A DNA stretch of 64,000 nt from Parapedobacter soli (GCF_025460835.1 NZ_JAMXAY010000007.1:1-64000); one strand, 5' to 3'; numbered from the stretch's first letter, positions 27,823 to 37,606 are shown. Made by a program: numbers and translations. The notes: generated by a model not told the origin, from the sequence alone.

Positions 27823-29352
27823 ATGATTATGAGAACTGTTAAGTGGATAACGATATTTACGCTGGCGATAACTGCCACCTCCTGTAAGGAGTTTCTTACG
27901 GTACAGCCGGTAGACCGGCTCACGGGCAACAACTTTTACCTCTCGAAAGACGATGTGGAAGCCAATGTTGCCAACATGTACAGCATGTTTTTCGACAAGA
28001 TCAACGAAAGCTGGGTAATTGGTGCCATCGGCGAAACCCGTGCCGGCGAAGTGTTTGCCTCACCAGGGGCAAACAGCTACAGTGCCCGGCGCGTGGTCGA
28101 GTTCCTTGGTAACAACGACATGCTCACCGTCATCTCATCGGGGAACCCATGGGATTGGTACAACTACATCCTGGTAACGGATTGGAAGCGGTATTACCAG
28201 GTGATCCAGACTGCCAATATCCTCATCAGCAAGCTGGAGGAAGGGATACCCGGCCTCAGTGAAACAGACAAGGCCCGGTACATCGCCGAAGCAACTTTCA
28301 TGCGTTGCTTCACCTATTTCTGGATGGTGCGCCTTTACGGCGACGTGGTGTACTACACCGACCCCTACCATGCCGACGAACTGGCCCGCGAGCCGATGGT
28401 ATCGGTGATGAACAGTTGCCTGGAAGATCTGCGCCCCCACAAGGATGACCTCCCCTGGCAGTTTCCCGACCCGGCATTGAAAGGCGCCCGGGCATCCCGC
28501 GGTGCCATCATCGCCCTGCTCATGCACATGAACATGTGGAATGCTGGCTTCGACCGCAACAAGCGCGACCAGTATTACCAGGAGGTGGCTGCGTTGGGCA
28601 CCGAACTGATTCAACAGGGCCCCTACCGGCTATACCCGCTTACCGAAGACGGCTGGTCAACGGTAATGAAAGGCCGTTCGGACGAAAGTCTGTTCGAGTT
28701 TTACCGGAGTATCAACTACCAAGATGCCAATGCCGCATTATCTCCATTCGGCGACCACTTCCTGCGCTGGCCCTACAAATTCCCGCGCTTCAATAACCAG
28801 ATCAGCCATTGCTATTTCATCGATACGTACATGGCCAAGCTTTACCCTGCGGGGTTAGCTGACAAACGGGCTGATTTCTGGTTCGACGACATGCTGTCGA
28901 ACAGTGGGCAGTTTACCGCCGTCAAGTTCGGCTTCAACGTCTATGCATCCGGCAACGAGGACCGCAACCCCGACAACACGTTCATGATTTTCCGGTACGC
29001 CGATGCCATCCTGCTGCATGCCGAGGCACTGGCAGAGCTCTCGCGCGATAGCGAGGCTATTGCTTCGCTCAACATGATCCGCAACCGGGCGGAAGCAACG
29101 CCCTACACCGGTGCTGGCGGGCAGGAGCTGCGCGATTTCATCTTCTGGGAGCGCTGCCGCGAATTGTTCGGCGAAGGCCACCGGTATTTCGATCTGGTAC
29201 GTACACAGCGTATCATGAACCCTTCCTTCGCACGGAACCCCTTGAACTCAGACCAGTACAACCGGCGTGCTTGGACATGGCCCCTGAATCCGTCCGCGCG
29301 GGTAAACAACCCGAAAGTTGTACTGAATGAATATTGGCTCAACTTCAGATAA
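27823..29352 (+). CDS. SusD/RagB-type surface lipoprotein
   Basis: 509 residues. Lipobox-like TLAITATSC with the lipid Cys near residue 21. The SusD core includes LISKLEEGIPGLSETDKARY, AEATFMRCFTYFWMVRLYGDVVYY and the C-terminal FWERCRELFGEGHRYFDLVR. The end NPKVVLNEYWLNFR is typical. It starts 7 bp after its susC. Another ATG at 27829 and an in-frame TTG at 27805 are possible starts; the chosen one gives a simple signal peptide. Confidence 0.94.
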   Translation: MIMRTVKWITIFTLAITATSCKEFLTVQPVDRLTGNNFYLSKDDVEANVANMYSMFFDKINESWVIGAIGETRAGEVFASPGANSYSARRVVEFLGNNDMLTVISSGNPWDWYNYILVTDWKRYYQVIQTANILISKLEEGIPGLSETDKARYIAEATFMRCFTYFWMVRLYGDVVYYTDPYHADELAREPMVSVMNSCLEDLRPHKDDLPWQFPDPALKGARASRGAIIALLMHMNMWNAGFDRNKRDQYYQEVAALGTELIQQGPYRLYPLTEDGWSTVMKGRSDESLFEFYRSINYQDANAALSPFGDHFLRWPYKFPRFNNQISHCYFIDTYMAKLYPAGLADKRADFWFDDMLSNSGQFTAVKFGFNVYASGNEDRNPDNTFMIFRYADAILLHAEALAELSRDSEAIASLNMIRNRAEATPYTGAGGQELRDFIFWERCRELFGEGHRYFDLVRTQRIMNPSFARNPLNSDQYNRRAWTWPLNPSARVNNPKVVLNEYWLNFR

Positions 29353-29387
29353 TATACCGACACATCGTGAAAAAGATATTCGAAACT

Positions 29388-30188
29388 ATGGAGTACACAA
29401 CAAAACGATACACCCGTTGGCCGCTAACCGCCCTGCTGCTGGTAGTGCTGGCCTCCTTGCTTTGGTCGTGCGAGCGCGATGACTATTACGTGGATGGCGG
29501 ACGGGCCAATCCGGTATTCGATGGCACGGTACTGGACTACCTCGATGCAACCCCCCAGCTCGATACCATCGGACAACTGGTGCGGCTGGCCGGACTGGAA
29601 GAGAACTTCATCGCCGATGAATTTACCTTCTTTTCGCCCAGCGACGTCAACATCAAAAAGTTGATCGGCCGCGTCAATTACGAGGGCTCGGATCCGGGAT
29701 GGCAGGGCAACGGTGCAAACCAGCAATTATATGACCTCGGCCTGGACACCATCCAGACACTGGCCGATGTCGACTCGGCCATCTGGCGCAAATACCTCGA
29801 ACGCTACATGTTCCGTGGCAAGCACAAGCTCAGTGACTATCCGCAGATCGACTTCAGTGTACTCAATACGTTCGGCGGGCAGAATTACTACGCCTATAAC
29901 AACACGGTAAGCAACATCGGGGTGGTATTCCACGATGCCGTCAACGACGAAGGCAAACCCACCGAATCTCGGTTGAAATACATGGGTTACCGGCAGCTGC
30001 ATATCTCGTATATACCCAACGTTTCCATTCCCGAATCTTGGAACACGGCACCGGTAGCCTCGTCCGACATCCAACCCCACAACGGCGTGGTCCACGTATT
30101 GGACTTCACTGGAAGCAACTTTGGCTTTACCGGTTTTGGCTTTAATCAACAGGAAGTCATCGACGACATCATTCAAAGCAAGCGATAA
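29388..30188 (+). CDS. Fasciclin-like surface lipoprotein
   Basis: 266 residues from MEYTTKRYTRW. Lipobox LASLLWSC. One FAS1-like domain (about 50-250): GTVLDYLDATPQLDTIGQLVRLAGLEENF, FTFFSPSDVNIKKLI and the closing strand NGVVHVLDF. It is the counterpart of the fasciclin protein of the first module but lacks the discoidin module, supporting module duplication followed by domain loss or gain. It lies 35 bp after susD. Confidence 0.8.
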   Translation: MEYTTKRYTRWPLTALLLVVLASLLWSCERDDYYVDGGRANPVFDGTVLDYLDATPQLDTIGQLVRLAGLEENFIADEFTFFSPSDVNIKKLIGRVNYEGSDPGWQGNGANQQLYDLGLDTIQTLADVDSAIWRKYLERYMFRGKHKLSDYPQIDFSVLNTFGGQNYYAYNNTVSNIGVVFHDAVNDEGKPTESRLKYMGYRQLHISYIPNVSIPESWNTAPVASSDIQPHNGVVHVLDFTGSNFGFTGFGFNQQEVIDDIIQSKR

Positions 30189-30195
30189 GACGTAA

Positions 30196-31827
30196 ATGAA
30201 GATAACTATGCAATCAATAATAAAAACAATCGTTGCGTTTGGTACCATCGCATGGCTTTGCTGGTCGTGCAACAAAGAAACCCTATTACAGGAACCCTAT
30301 GGGCCGGCCAAAGAGCCCTTGGGCATCACCATGAACCGCAATCAGGCACCCACTCCCGCCTCCGGCCTGCCCGGCACGGAAGTGACCATCAAGGCCTCCG
30401 GTTTACTGCCGTTCAGGGACGAACTTATTTTCCGGTTCAACGGTGAAGTTGCCCAGGTCACGGACGTGACCGAAACGGAAATCAAGCTCATCGTGCCCGA
30501 CTTCGCCAGTACCGGCGTAACCACCGTTTCGATCGGTGATGTCGTGGTGTTCGGGCCCAGGTTTTCCGTCACCGGAAAAATCAACCTCGATCCCACCTTC
30601 AATGCACCCCGCGGCACCAACGGCGAGGTAAACCAGGTTATCAGGACCGAAGACGGGCGCCTGTTGCTGGTGGGCAGTTTCACCGACTATGACAACAAAG
30701 GCGTCATCCGCCCCATTAACCGCATCGCCCGCACATTCTCCGATGGCTCGTACGACGCCAGTTTGCGTTCGGGGAACGGGGGGAATGGTTCACTCATGGA
30801 TATCGTTCCGTTCGGCAACGGCTACTTGCTCGGCGGGGCATTCAGCGGCTATTCGCAACGCACCACCGATATCAGTAACCTCACCAAGCTCAATGCTAAC
30901 GGTACCATAGACACCATGGGCATCCATCCCTTCCGGCGTCCCGACCAATCGGACACCATCAAATACTACCCCACCTTCAATGGAGGCTTCGATGGCTATG
31001 TGGGCCGCATATACCCTCAGGGCAACAACAAGATAGTCGTTGGGGGCGGCTTCCGCTATTACATCAATAGGCGATATGACCAACCGAATAAACTCGAAAC
31101 ACGCGACTCGGTCATCATGGATAGCGTGGAAGTGCGGCACCTGGCCCGGCTGAATGCCGACGGCACGCTCGATTCGACCTTCCGGTTTGACGCCGCCTCC
31201 GAGCACTTCCGGCCCGGGGGTAACGGCGACGTATATACCATCATGCACGATAGCGGCCCCCACGAGGGCAAGTTCATGGTCTACGGCACATTCAACCAAT
31301 TTGATGGTGTTCCTGCCGGTCGGATATTGCGATTAAATGCTGATGGTACGGTAGATGAGACCTTCAACACCGGTGGAACCGGTGCAGACCAAGCCATCGA
31401 CAAACTCTTTTATAATGCGACGACAGGGAAATACATCCTCGCAGGCAAATTCCGGCAGTACAACGGGAAACCCGCCAACCGGCTGGCCGTATTGAATGAA
31501 GACGGCACACTCGACGAGTCGTTCGTAGCCAAAACGTTCGACGGCAGCGGACCGAACTTCGCCAAGCAACTCAGTGACGGCAAAATCATTGTAAGTGGCG
31601 ACTTCCGCACGTACAACGGTGTGGCGCGAAACGGGTTTATGGTCCTCGACGAATCGGGCAACCTCATACCCGGCTATAACGCCACGGGCATTTTCAGCGG
31701 TACCATCGAAGATATCATGGAAACGACGGCACAAGACGGGCGACGGGCGCTTCTCATTTACGGAGACTTTAGCCAGTTCAACAGTGAGCCGGCGAATAAT
31801 TATATCCGGGTAATCATCGAAGAATAA
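30196..31827 (+). CDS. Lipoprotein with TIG/IPT domain and delta-60 repeat propeller (DUF5008-like)
   Basis: 543 residues. Lipobox TIAWLCWSC. A TIG/IPT Ig-like domain follows at about 40-125 (PASGLPGTEVTIKASGL, DELIFRFNGEVAQVTDVTET). From about 130 onward come several delta-60 type repeats: RLNADGTLDSTF, RLNADGTVDETF, VLNEDGTLDESF, each near GKFMVYGTF or GKYILAGKF strands, forming a beta-propeller-like body. Such proteins are non-enzymatic surface scaffolds or binders. It starts 7 bp after the fasciclin gene. The DUF5008 name is from memory of the architecture. Confidence 0.75.
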   Translation: MKITMQSIIKTIVAFGTIAWLCWSCNKETLLQEPYGPAKEPLGITMNRNQAPTPASGLPGTEVTIKASGLLPFRDELIFRFNGEVAQVTDVTETEIKLIVPDFASTGVTTVSIGDVVVFGPRFSVTGKINLDPTFNAPRGTNGEVNQVIRTEDGRLLLVGSFTDYDNKGVIRPINRIARTFSDGSYDASLRSGNGGNGSLMDIVPFGNGYLLGGAFSGYSQRTTDISNLTKLNANGTIDTMGIHPFRRPDQSDTIKYYPTFNGGFDGYVGRIYPQGNNKIVVGGGFRYYINRRYDQPNKLETRDSVIMDSVEVRHLARLNADGTLDSTFRFDAASEHFRPGGNGDVYTIMHDSGPHEGKFMVYGTFNQFDGVPAGRILRLNADGTVDETFNTGGTGADQAIDKLFYNATTGKYILAGKFRQYNGKPANRLAVLNEDGTLDESFVAKTFDGSGPNFAKQLSDGKIIVSGDFRTYNGVARNGFMVLDESGNLIPGYNATGIFSGTIEDIMETTAQDGRRALLIYGDFSQFNSEPANNYIRVIIEE

Positions 31828-31838
31828 CCAATAAAGCT

Positions 31839-33551
31839 ATGCATTATACCATCCATAAAAAAACGACTTATTTGTCAGCCCTACTTGTCGTAGCGGCAGG
31901 CACCCTTATCTTGTCGTGCAACCAAGAATTTTCGAAAGTCATACCGGAGACCGAACCGGTAGACTCCGTGGAAGTCGCCTTCGGTTCGCCCCGTGTGCTT
32001 TACATCATCGCTGATGGCGCTCGTGGAAAATCAGTACGCGAGGGGGAATTCACCCACATCCACTCCTTGCTCCCCAATTCGATATACAGTTGGGAGTCGT
32101 TGTCTGACGAGGAAACATCACCACAGAACGGAACCAACTGGGCCGACCTTCTTACGGGCGTGCAAAAAAACAAACACGGTGTAGTGGGCGATGACTATTC
32201 CAACGCCCAATTGGACGATTTTCCCCTGGTTTTCGAACGAATCAAAGAAAACCTGCCCCAGAGCAACCTCCAGGTGTACACCTCCTCGCAGGCGTTTCAC
32301 GACCACCTTACTACAGGCGCCGATATACGTGAGTTGGTGGAAGGCGACGGCGCTGTGCAAGCTGCCGCTGCCACCGCGCTGGCCGAAGACGACATCACGA
32401 TGGTAACGGCCCACTATACCGATGTGGATGCCGCCGGACGCGCGCATGGGTACGACCTTTCGGTGCCCGAATACCGCACCGCGCTCACCGAATTCGACAA
32501 CCGCGTGGGTGAGCTGCTGGACGTGCTGCGCAGCAGACCAAACTACGGTGCCGAAAACTGGTTGATTGTCATTAAATCGAGCAAAGGCGGCGATTATGAA
32601 ATCCCGGAATGGGAAAATGACAACACCATATTCAGCAACCCCGAGGTCAATACGTTTACCATCTTTTACTCTAACCGGTACACCACACGGATCATCAACA
32701 AACCGTTTCTAGGCATCCGGTTCCAAGGCGATTTCGTCCACTTCCGGGATCAGGTGCGCGGTGAAGTGACTGCCGGCAACAACGACTTCTATAACTTGGA
32801 CAATTCCGCTTTTACCATCGAATTGAAGATAAAGAAAAACCCGGGGCCCGACAATAATTTCGAATACCGGTATCCGGCATTGCTCTCCAAGCGGAACCGC
32901 TGGAGCTGGGACGACGTGGGCTGGACCATTTTCCTCGAAGGCCGCGGCTGGCAGTTCAATGCCCGTGGTTTGGGGGGCAACGTGGGCCAGACCAACGGTG
33001 GCAACCTCGCCAACGCGACGTGGAACAGCATCGCCGTGGTCGGCGTCATCCGCGATGGCCAACGGTATGTACGCACCTACACCAATGGCCAATTCAATAA
33101 CGAGGTAAACATCACCAACTACGGCAGCATCACCAACGACCTGCCGCTGATCCTTGGGGCGCGTGATGACAATGGGCAGGCAGACTGTTACATCGCCGAT
33201 GTACGGTTCTGGAAGGTAGCGCTGCCCGAAGACGTACTGCAACAGTATTCGTGTGAAACCGGAGTACCCGAAGACCACCCCTACTACGATTTCCTTGCCG
33301 GTCTGTGGCCCGTGGTCGGATCGGAAGGCAACGAAATCAAGGACGAAGGCCCCTTCGGCAGCCACATGACGCTTTCGGGTGACAACATAGCGCGTGATGC
33401 CCTAGCCGACTACGTTTGTGCACCCAGCTCGGAAGACCTGGGCGAAACCGTGCCCAGCAACGTCGACGTACCCGTCCAAATCATGACCTGGCTCAAGATT
33501 CCACGCCAGGAAAACTGGCAATTGGATGGCCGTGTATGGTTAGACCAATAA
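31839..33551 (+). CDS. Alkaline phosphatase-fold lipoprotein with LamG domain, catalytic site degraded (DUF4983-like)
   Basis: 570 residues. Lipobox GTLILSC. Residues about 50-300 follow the nucleotide pyrophosphatase/alkaline phosphatase fold: first metal Asp D59 in IIADGARG, possible nucleophile T99 in NGTNWADLLTGV. The DxxGHxxG motif reads D197-AAG-R201-AHG, with Arg in place of His, and the usual SDHGG reads SSKGG at 247-251, so three metal ligands appear lost. Residues about 320-500 form a LamG-like concanavalin fold (FTIELKIKKN, ADVRFWKVALPEDVLQQY). Probably a binding pseudo-enzyme. Confidence 0.75.
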   Translation: MHYTIHKKTTYLSALLVVAAGTLILSCNQEFSKVIPETEPVDSVEVAFGSPRVLYIIADGARGKSVREGEFTHIHSLLPNSIYSWESLSDEETSPQNGTNWADLLTGVQKNKHGVVGDDYSNAQLDDFPLVFERIKENLPQSNLQVYTSSQAFHDHLTTGADIRELVEGDGAVQAAAATALAEDDITMVTAHYTDVDAAGRAHGYDLSVPEYRTALTEFDNRVGELLDVLRSRPNYGAENWLIVIKSSKGGDYEIPEWENDNTIFSNPEVNTFTIFYSNRYTTRIINKPFLGIRFQGDFVHFRDQVRGEVTAGNNDFYNLDNSAFTIELKIKKNPGPDNNFEYRYPALLSKRNRWSWDDVGWTIFLEGRGWQFNARGLGGNVGQTNGGNLANATWNSIAVVGVIRDGQRYVRTYTNGQFNNEVNITNYGSITNDLPLILGARDDNGQADCYIADVRFWKVALPEDVLQQYSCETGVPEDHPYYDFLAGLWPVVGSEGNEIKDEGPFGSHMTLSGDNIARDALADYVCAPSSEDLGETVPSNVDVPVQIMTWLKIPRQENWQLDGRVWLDQ

Positions 33552-33582
33552 TGAAGGTGTTTATTCAAAAAATTAACCGCAT

Positions 33583-34971
33583 ATGATTAGTTCAAAAATA
33601 TATTCGCCGGTATACCTGTCCTTGCTCGCAGGAGCGCTGCTGGCGTTATCGTGTGAACAACAGGAACTAGAGACATTCGATTTAGATCAAAACAACCCCA
33701 CGACAGTGGTTCCGGACGATCAGGTGGGCGACGTACGGAAAGATGGCGAGCTCGTCGTCGTCCCACTGTCGGTCAGCTTGCCCCAGCCGGCCTCAAAGGC
33801 CTTTCAGGTAGAGTTGCAGCTCAATCCCGATACGGTCAACCAGTTAATTGGCAGTGGCCAGTTAGCTGATGTTGTGGCCGTGCCCACGAGCCAGGTATCC
33901 ATACCGACCGCGGCCACTTTCGCCTTCGGATCCAAAATCAGCACCTTCGATATCGCCGTGAACTTAGGTTTTCTCGAACGCAATTACGGCAAACGTGTTG
34001 CCCTTGCCTACCGATTGGTCAATCCCGGAAAGGGGAACACCATCGCTGCCGAATCTGCGTCGGCCGTGGTGGTATTGAACACGGTAGACATCCTGCAACC
34101 CGACGAAATACGCTACCTCTCCATTACCAACGGTGGTGGTGGCATCCTCGAAGCCCGTAACCGGCAGAACTACCAATCGCAATCCGGCGGGATGAATATT
34201 CCGTTGGGTATCTCGCTGGCCGGTGTTCCCGGCAAGCCCTTCACCGTGCGCGCCGTGGTGAATCCCGATACCATCGCGACACTCATCGATGCCGGCGTAT
34301 TGCCGGAGAACACCGTACCTCTGACCATCGACCAGGTAACCATGGACACGGTGAACCGCATCGGTTCCAACACCAGTGCAGCACCATTGGATCTCTTCAT
34401 CCAATGGTCTGTGGTGGAACAATACCCCGATGAGCTATTGGCCGTGGCCGTCACGCTTGACAATCCATCCATCCACGTGCTGGATGAGGAAAAGAAATCT
34501 GTCATCGTGCTCATCCACCCGCAGCATGTATTGGAGGTCGATGTAACCAACCAGGGTACTACGTATAGCGTAAACCGCGACAATGGCGGCGGGCCAGAGG
34601 CCGGAGAAGGGTCGTTGAAACTCATTGACAATAACATCAACTCCAAGTTCTTGGTGGGCGATTTCCGCGGTGACCTTTGGGCACAGTTGGAATTCGATGA
34701 AGCAACGAAGATCGGCGCGTATACCCTCACCTCTGCCAACGATGCGCAGGGACGCGACCCCAAAAGCTGGCGTATACTGGCCTCAAACAACGGTACGGAT
34801 TGGGTAGAGGTAGACATCCGTACGGACGAAGAGTTCCCGCAGCGCTTCCAGACACGGCGGTTTGAATTTAACAACGAGGAAAGCTACAGCTTCTACCGCA
34901 TCCACTTTGACGAGAACCGTGGCGACGGGCTCTGGCAGTTGGCCGAGTGGCGGGTTATCCGCATTCCCTAG
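33583..34971 (+). CDS. Lipoprotein with two DUF1735-like domains and F5/8 type C module
   Basis: 462 residues. Lipobox LLALSC. Two repeats of a DUF1735/Calx-beta-like fold are visible (about 40-165 and 180-310); both carry the pairs FQVELQLNPDTVNQLI / FTVRAVVNPDTIATLI. Residues about 325-460 are a discoidin module with SLKLIDNNINSKFLVGDF, GAYTLTSANDAQGRDPKSW and LASNNGTDWVEVD. DUF1735 proteins are surface glycan-binding lipoproteins of SusC/SusD loci. No catalytic residues seen. Confidence 0.82.
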   Translation: MISSKIYSPVYLSLLAGALLALSCEQQELETFDLDQNNPTTVVPDDQVGDVRKDGELVVVPLSVSLPQPASKAFQVELQLNPDTVNQLIGSGQLADVVAVPTSQVSIPTAATFAFGSKISTFDIAVNLGFLERNYGKRVALAYRLVNPGKGNTIAAESASAVVVLNTVDILQPDEIRYLSITNGGGGILEARNRQNYQSQSGGMNIPLGISLAGVPGKPFTVRAVVNPDTIATLIDAGVLPENTVPLTIDQVTMDTVNRIGSNTSAAPLDLFIQWSVVEQYPDELLAVAVTLDNPSIHVLDEEKKSVIVLIHPQHVLEVDVTNQGTTYSVNRDNGGGPEAGEGSLKLIDNNINSKFLVGDFRGDLWAQLEFDEATKIGAYTLTSANDAQGRDPKSWRILASNNGTDWVEVDIRTDEEFPQRFQTRRFEFNNEESYSFYRIHFDENRGDGLWQLAEWRVIRIP

Positions 34972-35026
34972 CCCCATTACATTATTTGACGATAAATAAG
35001 ATTAGGCAATAAAAACAGTTAATATC

Positions 35027-36082
35027 ATGATCATACGGACGATTAACATCGTGAAACGGATAATGACCCAAGGCCAGTGGGCGCTCTTGGTGGTTTTCTT
35101 CCTCGCCTGCAAGGAAGAACCGACCCCCGTTCCTGAGCCGGAGGAGCCAAAACCCCAGGCCATGTTCGATTTTGAGCAGATAGACCCCGCAGACCCCTTT
35201 TCCTACTCGTTTACGAACAAGGGCACCAACTTCTCGCTGGTACGCTGGGAATTTGGCGACGATAGCGTATCATTGGACGATTCGCCGGCACACACCTTCC
35301 TGCGTACCGGCAACTTCCGGGTGACGCTGCGTACCGAAAACAGTCAGGGGTTCTGGGCGGAGAGTGAAACATTCATCAACCTCAACCCCGACAGCCTGGT
35401 TGAAGTTGCCACCACCCCACAGCCCGATGGCAGCCTCGACCTCACCGTTGCCTCGGAGATGGCCATAGACAGCGTATTCTGGTATAAAGGCGTGGGTACC
35501 GGCGGTGACTTCATTACCAACGACGACAACCTCAATATTTCTGTACAACAAGGGCAATTTGAAGATTACACGCTGCGCGTGAAAACCCCGAATGGATCGT
35601 ATGCGGAAATCAACCGTCGACTGACCGACCTTGGCGTGGTACGCGACTTGACCAAAGTACGGAACATCTTCAGGGTATCGCGCGACAATGACGGCGGCCA
35701 GTTTGCCGGCGAAGGGTCGCTGAAACTGATTGACAATGATACGCGGACGAAGTTCCTGCAGTTCAACTTCTCAGGTGATCTGTGGTTTGAACTCGAGTAT
35801 TTCGAGCCGGTCATCCTGGGTGCCTATACCTTCACCTCCGGCAACGATGCGCCTGAGCGCGACCCGAAGAACTGGCGGCTGGAGGCATCGGTGGACGGCG
35901 AAAACTGGACGGTATTGGATGAGCGGACCGATGAGGTATTTGACCAACGTTTCCAAACGCGTACGTTCATTTTCGACAATAGCGAGGCATATACCATTTA
36001 TCGCATATACGTCACGTCGGTGGTAAACTCCGGCCTGTTCCAATTGGGCGAATGGCGAATGCTGGCGCTACCGCAGGGATAG
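35027..36082 (+). CDS. Lipoprotein with PKD domain and F5/8 type C module
   Basis: 351 residues. Hydrophobic signal with a lipobox-like VVFFLAC. A PKD domain (about 45-115) shows the core VRWEFGDDSVSLDDSPAHTF. After a linker, residues about 215-350 form a discoidin module (SLKLIDNDTRTKFLQF, GAYTFTSGNDAPERDPKNW, ASVDGENWTVLDE). It is the last gene of the operon, 55 bp after the DUF1735-like gene. A short hairpin at 36088-36104 follows the stop without a T-run. Likely a surface binder. Confidence 0.82.
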   Translation: MIIRTINIVKRIMTQGQWALLVVFFLACKEEPTPVPEPEEPKPQAMFDFEQIDPADPFSYSFTNKGTNFSLVRWEFGDDSVSLDDSPAHTFLRTGNFRVTLRTENSQGFWAESETFINLNPDSLVEVATTPQPDGSLDLTVASEMAIDSVFWYKGVGTGGDFITNDDNLNISVQQGQFEDYTLRVKTPNGSYAEINRRLTDLGVVRDLTKVRNIFRVSRDNDGGQFAGEGSLKLIDNDTRTKFLQFNFSGDLWFELEYFEPVILGAYTFTSGNDAPERDPKNWRLEASVDGENWTVLDERTDEVFDQRFQTRTFIFDNSEAYTIYRIYVTSVVNSGLFQLGEWRMLALPQG

Positions 36083-36087
36083 CATGA

Positions 36088-36104
36088 CCGGGGAAAATCT
36101 CCGG
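36088..36104 (+). terminator. Weak hairpin after the large operon
   Basis: CCGGGGA-AAA-TCTCCGG forms a 7-bp stem with one G-T wobble, six bases after the stop of the PKD gene, but no U-tract follows. It lies between convergent genes. Confidence 0.3.
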
Positions 36105-36165
36105 CTGATATTCGAGCATACTGTCTTGGGAGGATACGTTACCGAGATAAGTGCTACTAAACAAA

Positions 36166-37575
36166 CTAAGATGCCGAAGCCGATGGTGCCGACGATGAGT
36201 TAGTTTCCACTCCCTCTGCGGCATTCGGCTTCCGGTTTTTATTCCGTCTTTTGAACGGGCGCTTCTTCTTTTTAGGGGCTTCGTCAGGCGTCGCTGCCGA
36301 AGCAGCGTTTCCTTCGGTATTTTTGGGTTGCTGAGAACCTTGACGATTACCCGGTTTCCCACCTTTTCGCTTATTCCGCGACTGGTTTCGGTCGCCACTC
36401 CGTCGATCTCCGCGCCGCCGGTCGCGATCGGGGGTCTCGACCGCAGCCTCGATGCCGTCGGGAAGCGGTGCTTCATCCACTTTCCGTTCCATCAACTGCT
36501 CAATTGCGGCAAAGCGCCTGCTATCGCGGCCATTTACAAACGTAATGGCCGTGCCGGTGGTCTCGGCCCGGGCAGTCCGGCCGATGCGGTGGATGTAATC
36601 TTCCGGGTCGGGTGGCACGTCGTAGTTGACCACCAAGTCGATACCGACCACATCGATACCACGCGAAAGCACATCGGTACCGACCAAGATGGGCAGCTGC
36701 TTGTTCTTGAAACGCAGCAGGATCTTTTCCCGTTCTTCCTGGGAAAGGTCGGAATGGAAAGGCTGCACAGCCAAACCCATCTTGCCCAGTTCCCGGCCTA
36801 AACTCTTGACCTTTTCCTTGGTCGATGAAAAGACGATGATGCTCTTGAAATCACCGCTTTTCAGGATCTGCTTCAATAATGGTGTTTTCTGATTGTCGGC
36901 TACGCGATACTGTTGTTGAACAATACCCTCGGCAGGTTTAGAAAGCGCGATATTGACCTGCTTTGGCTGTTTCAACAGCGTTTTGGCGAACGCACGTATT
37001 TTTGGCGGCATGGTCGCTGAAAAGAGCATGGTCTGCCGCTCGGTGGCCAGTTCACGGACAATGCGATTGATATCGTCTTTGAAGCCCATATCAAGCATGC
37101 GGTCAGCCTCGTCGAGCACCAGGAACTTAATCTCGTCGAGCCTCACTTTGCCCGAACTGATGTGTGCGATCAACCTACCCGGCGTAGCCACCACGATATC
37201 GACGCCCTCGCGCAGCGCGCGGCGTTGTTGTTCATAACCGATACCATCGCCGCCGCCATAGATGGCTATGGACGTGATTCCTGTGAAATACGCCAGCCCT
37301 TCCACCTGCTGGTCGATCTGCATGGCCAACTCGCGGGTTGGTGCAAGGATCAGGGCGCTAACCGGCGGGCGTTGATCCAGCCGGCAAATCGCATCCATTA
37401 CCGGCAAGAGGTATGAAGCTGTTTTGCCCGTACCCGTCTGGGCGCATGCAATCAAATCGTGTTTATCTTGTATAATCGGAATGGTTTCGGCCTGTATCGG
37501 TGTGGGCGTTTTGAAGCCCATGCTATTCAAGCCTTCAAAAAGGTCGCTATCGAAGTTAAAATCGCTAAATGTCAA
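36166..37575 (-). CDS. rhlE: DEAD-box RNA helicase, RhlE type
   Basis: 469 residues. All helicase motifs are present in order: Q motif PTPIQAETIP, motif I AQTGTGKT, Ia PTRELA, Ib TPGRL, II DEAD, III SAT, then in domain two FSSTKEK, TDVLSRGIDV and motif VI HRIGRTAR. The C-terminal 90 residues are basic and low complexity (RDRRRGDRRSGDRNQ..., KKKKRPFKRRNKNRK), a typical RNA-binding tail. Probable roles are ribosome assembly and RNA turnover, often at low temperature. Convergent with the large operon, 83 bp away. Confidence 0.93.
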   Translation of the reverse strand: MTFSDFNFDSDLFEGLNSMGFKTPTPIQAETIPIIQDKHDLIACAQTGTGKTASYLLPVMDAICRLDQRPPVSALILAPTRELAMQIDQQVEGLAYFTGITSIAIYGGGDGIGYEQQRRALREGVDIVVATPGRLIAHISSGKVRLDEIKFLVLDEADRMLDMGFKDDINRIVRELATERQTMLFSATMPPKIRAFAKTLLKQPKQVNIALSKPAEGIVQQQYRVADNQKTPLLKQILKSGDFKSIIVFSSTKEKVKSLGRELGKMGLAVQPFHSDLSQEEREKILLRFKNKQLPILVGTDVLSRGIDVVGIDLVVNYDVPPDPEDYIHRIGRTARAETTGTAITFVNGRDSRRFAAIEQLMERKVDEAPLPDGIEAAVETPDRDRRRGDRRSGDRNQSRNKRKGGKPGNRQGSQQPKNTEGNAASAATPDEAPKKKKRPFKRRNKNRKPNAAEGVETNSSSAPSASAS

Positions 37576-37606
37576 AGTATACCTATTAATCTATCTTATT
37601 GAGATG

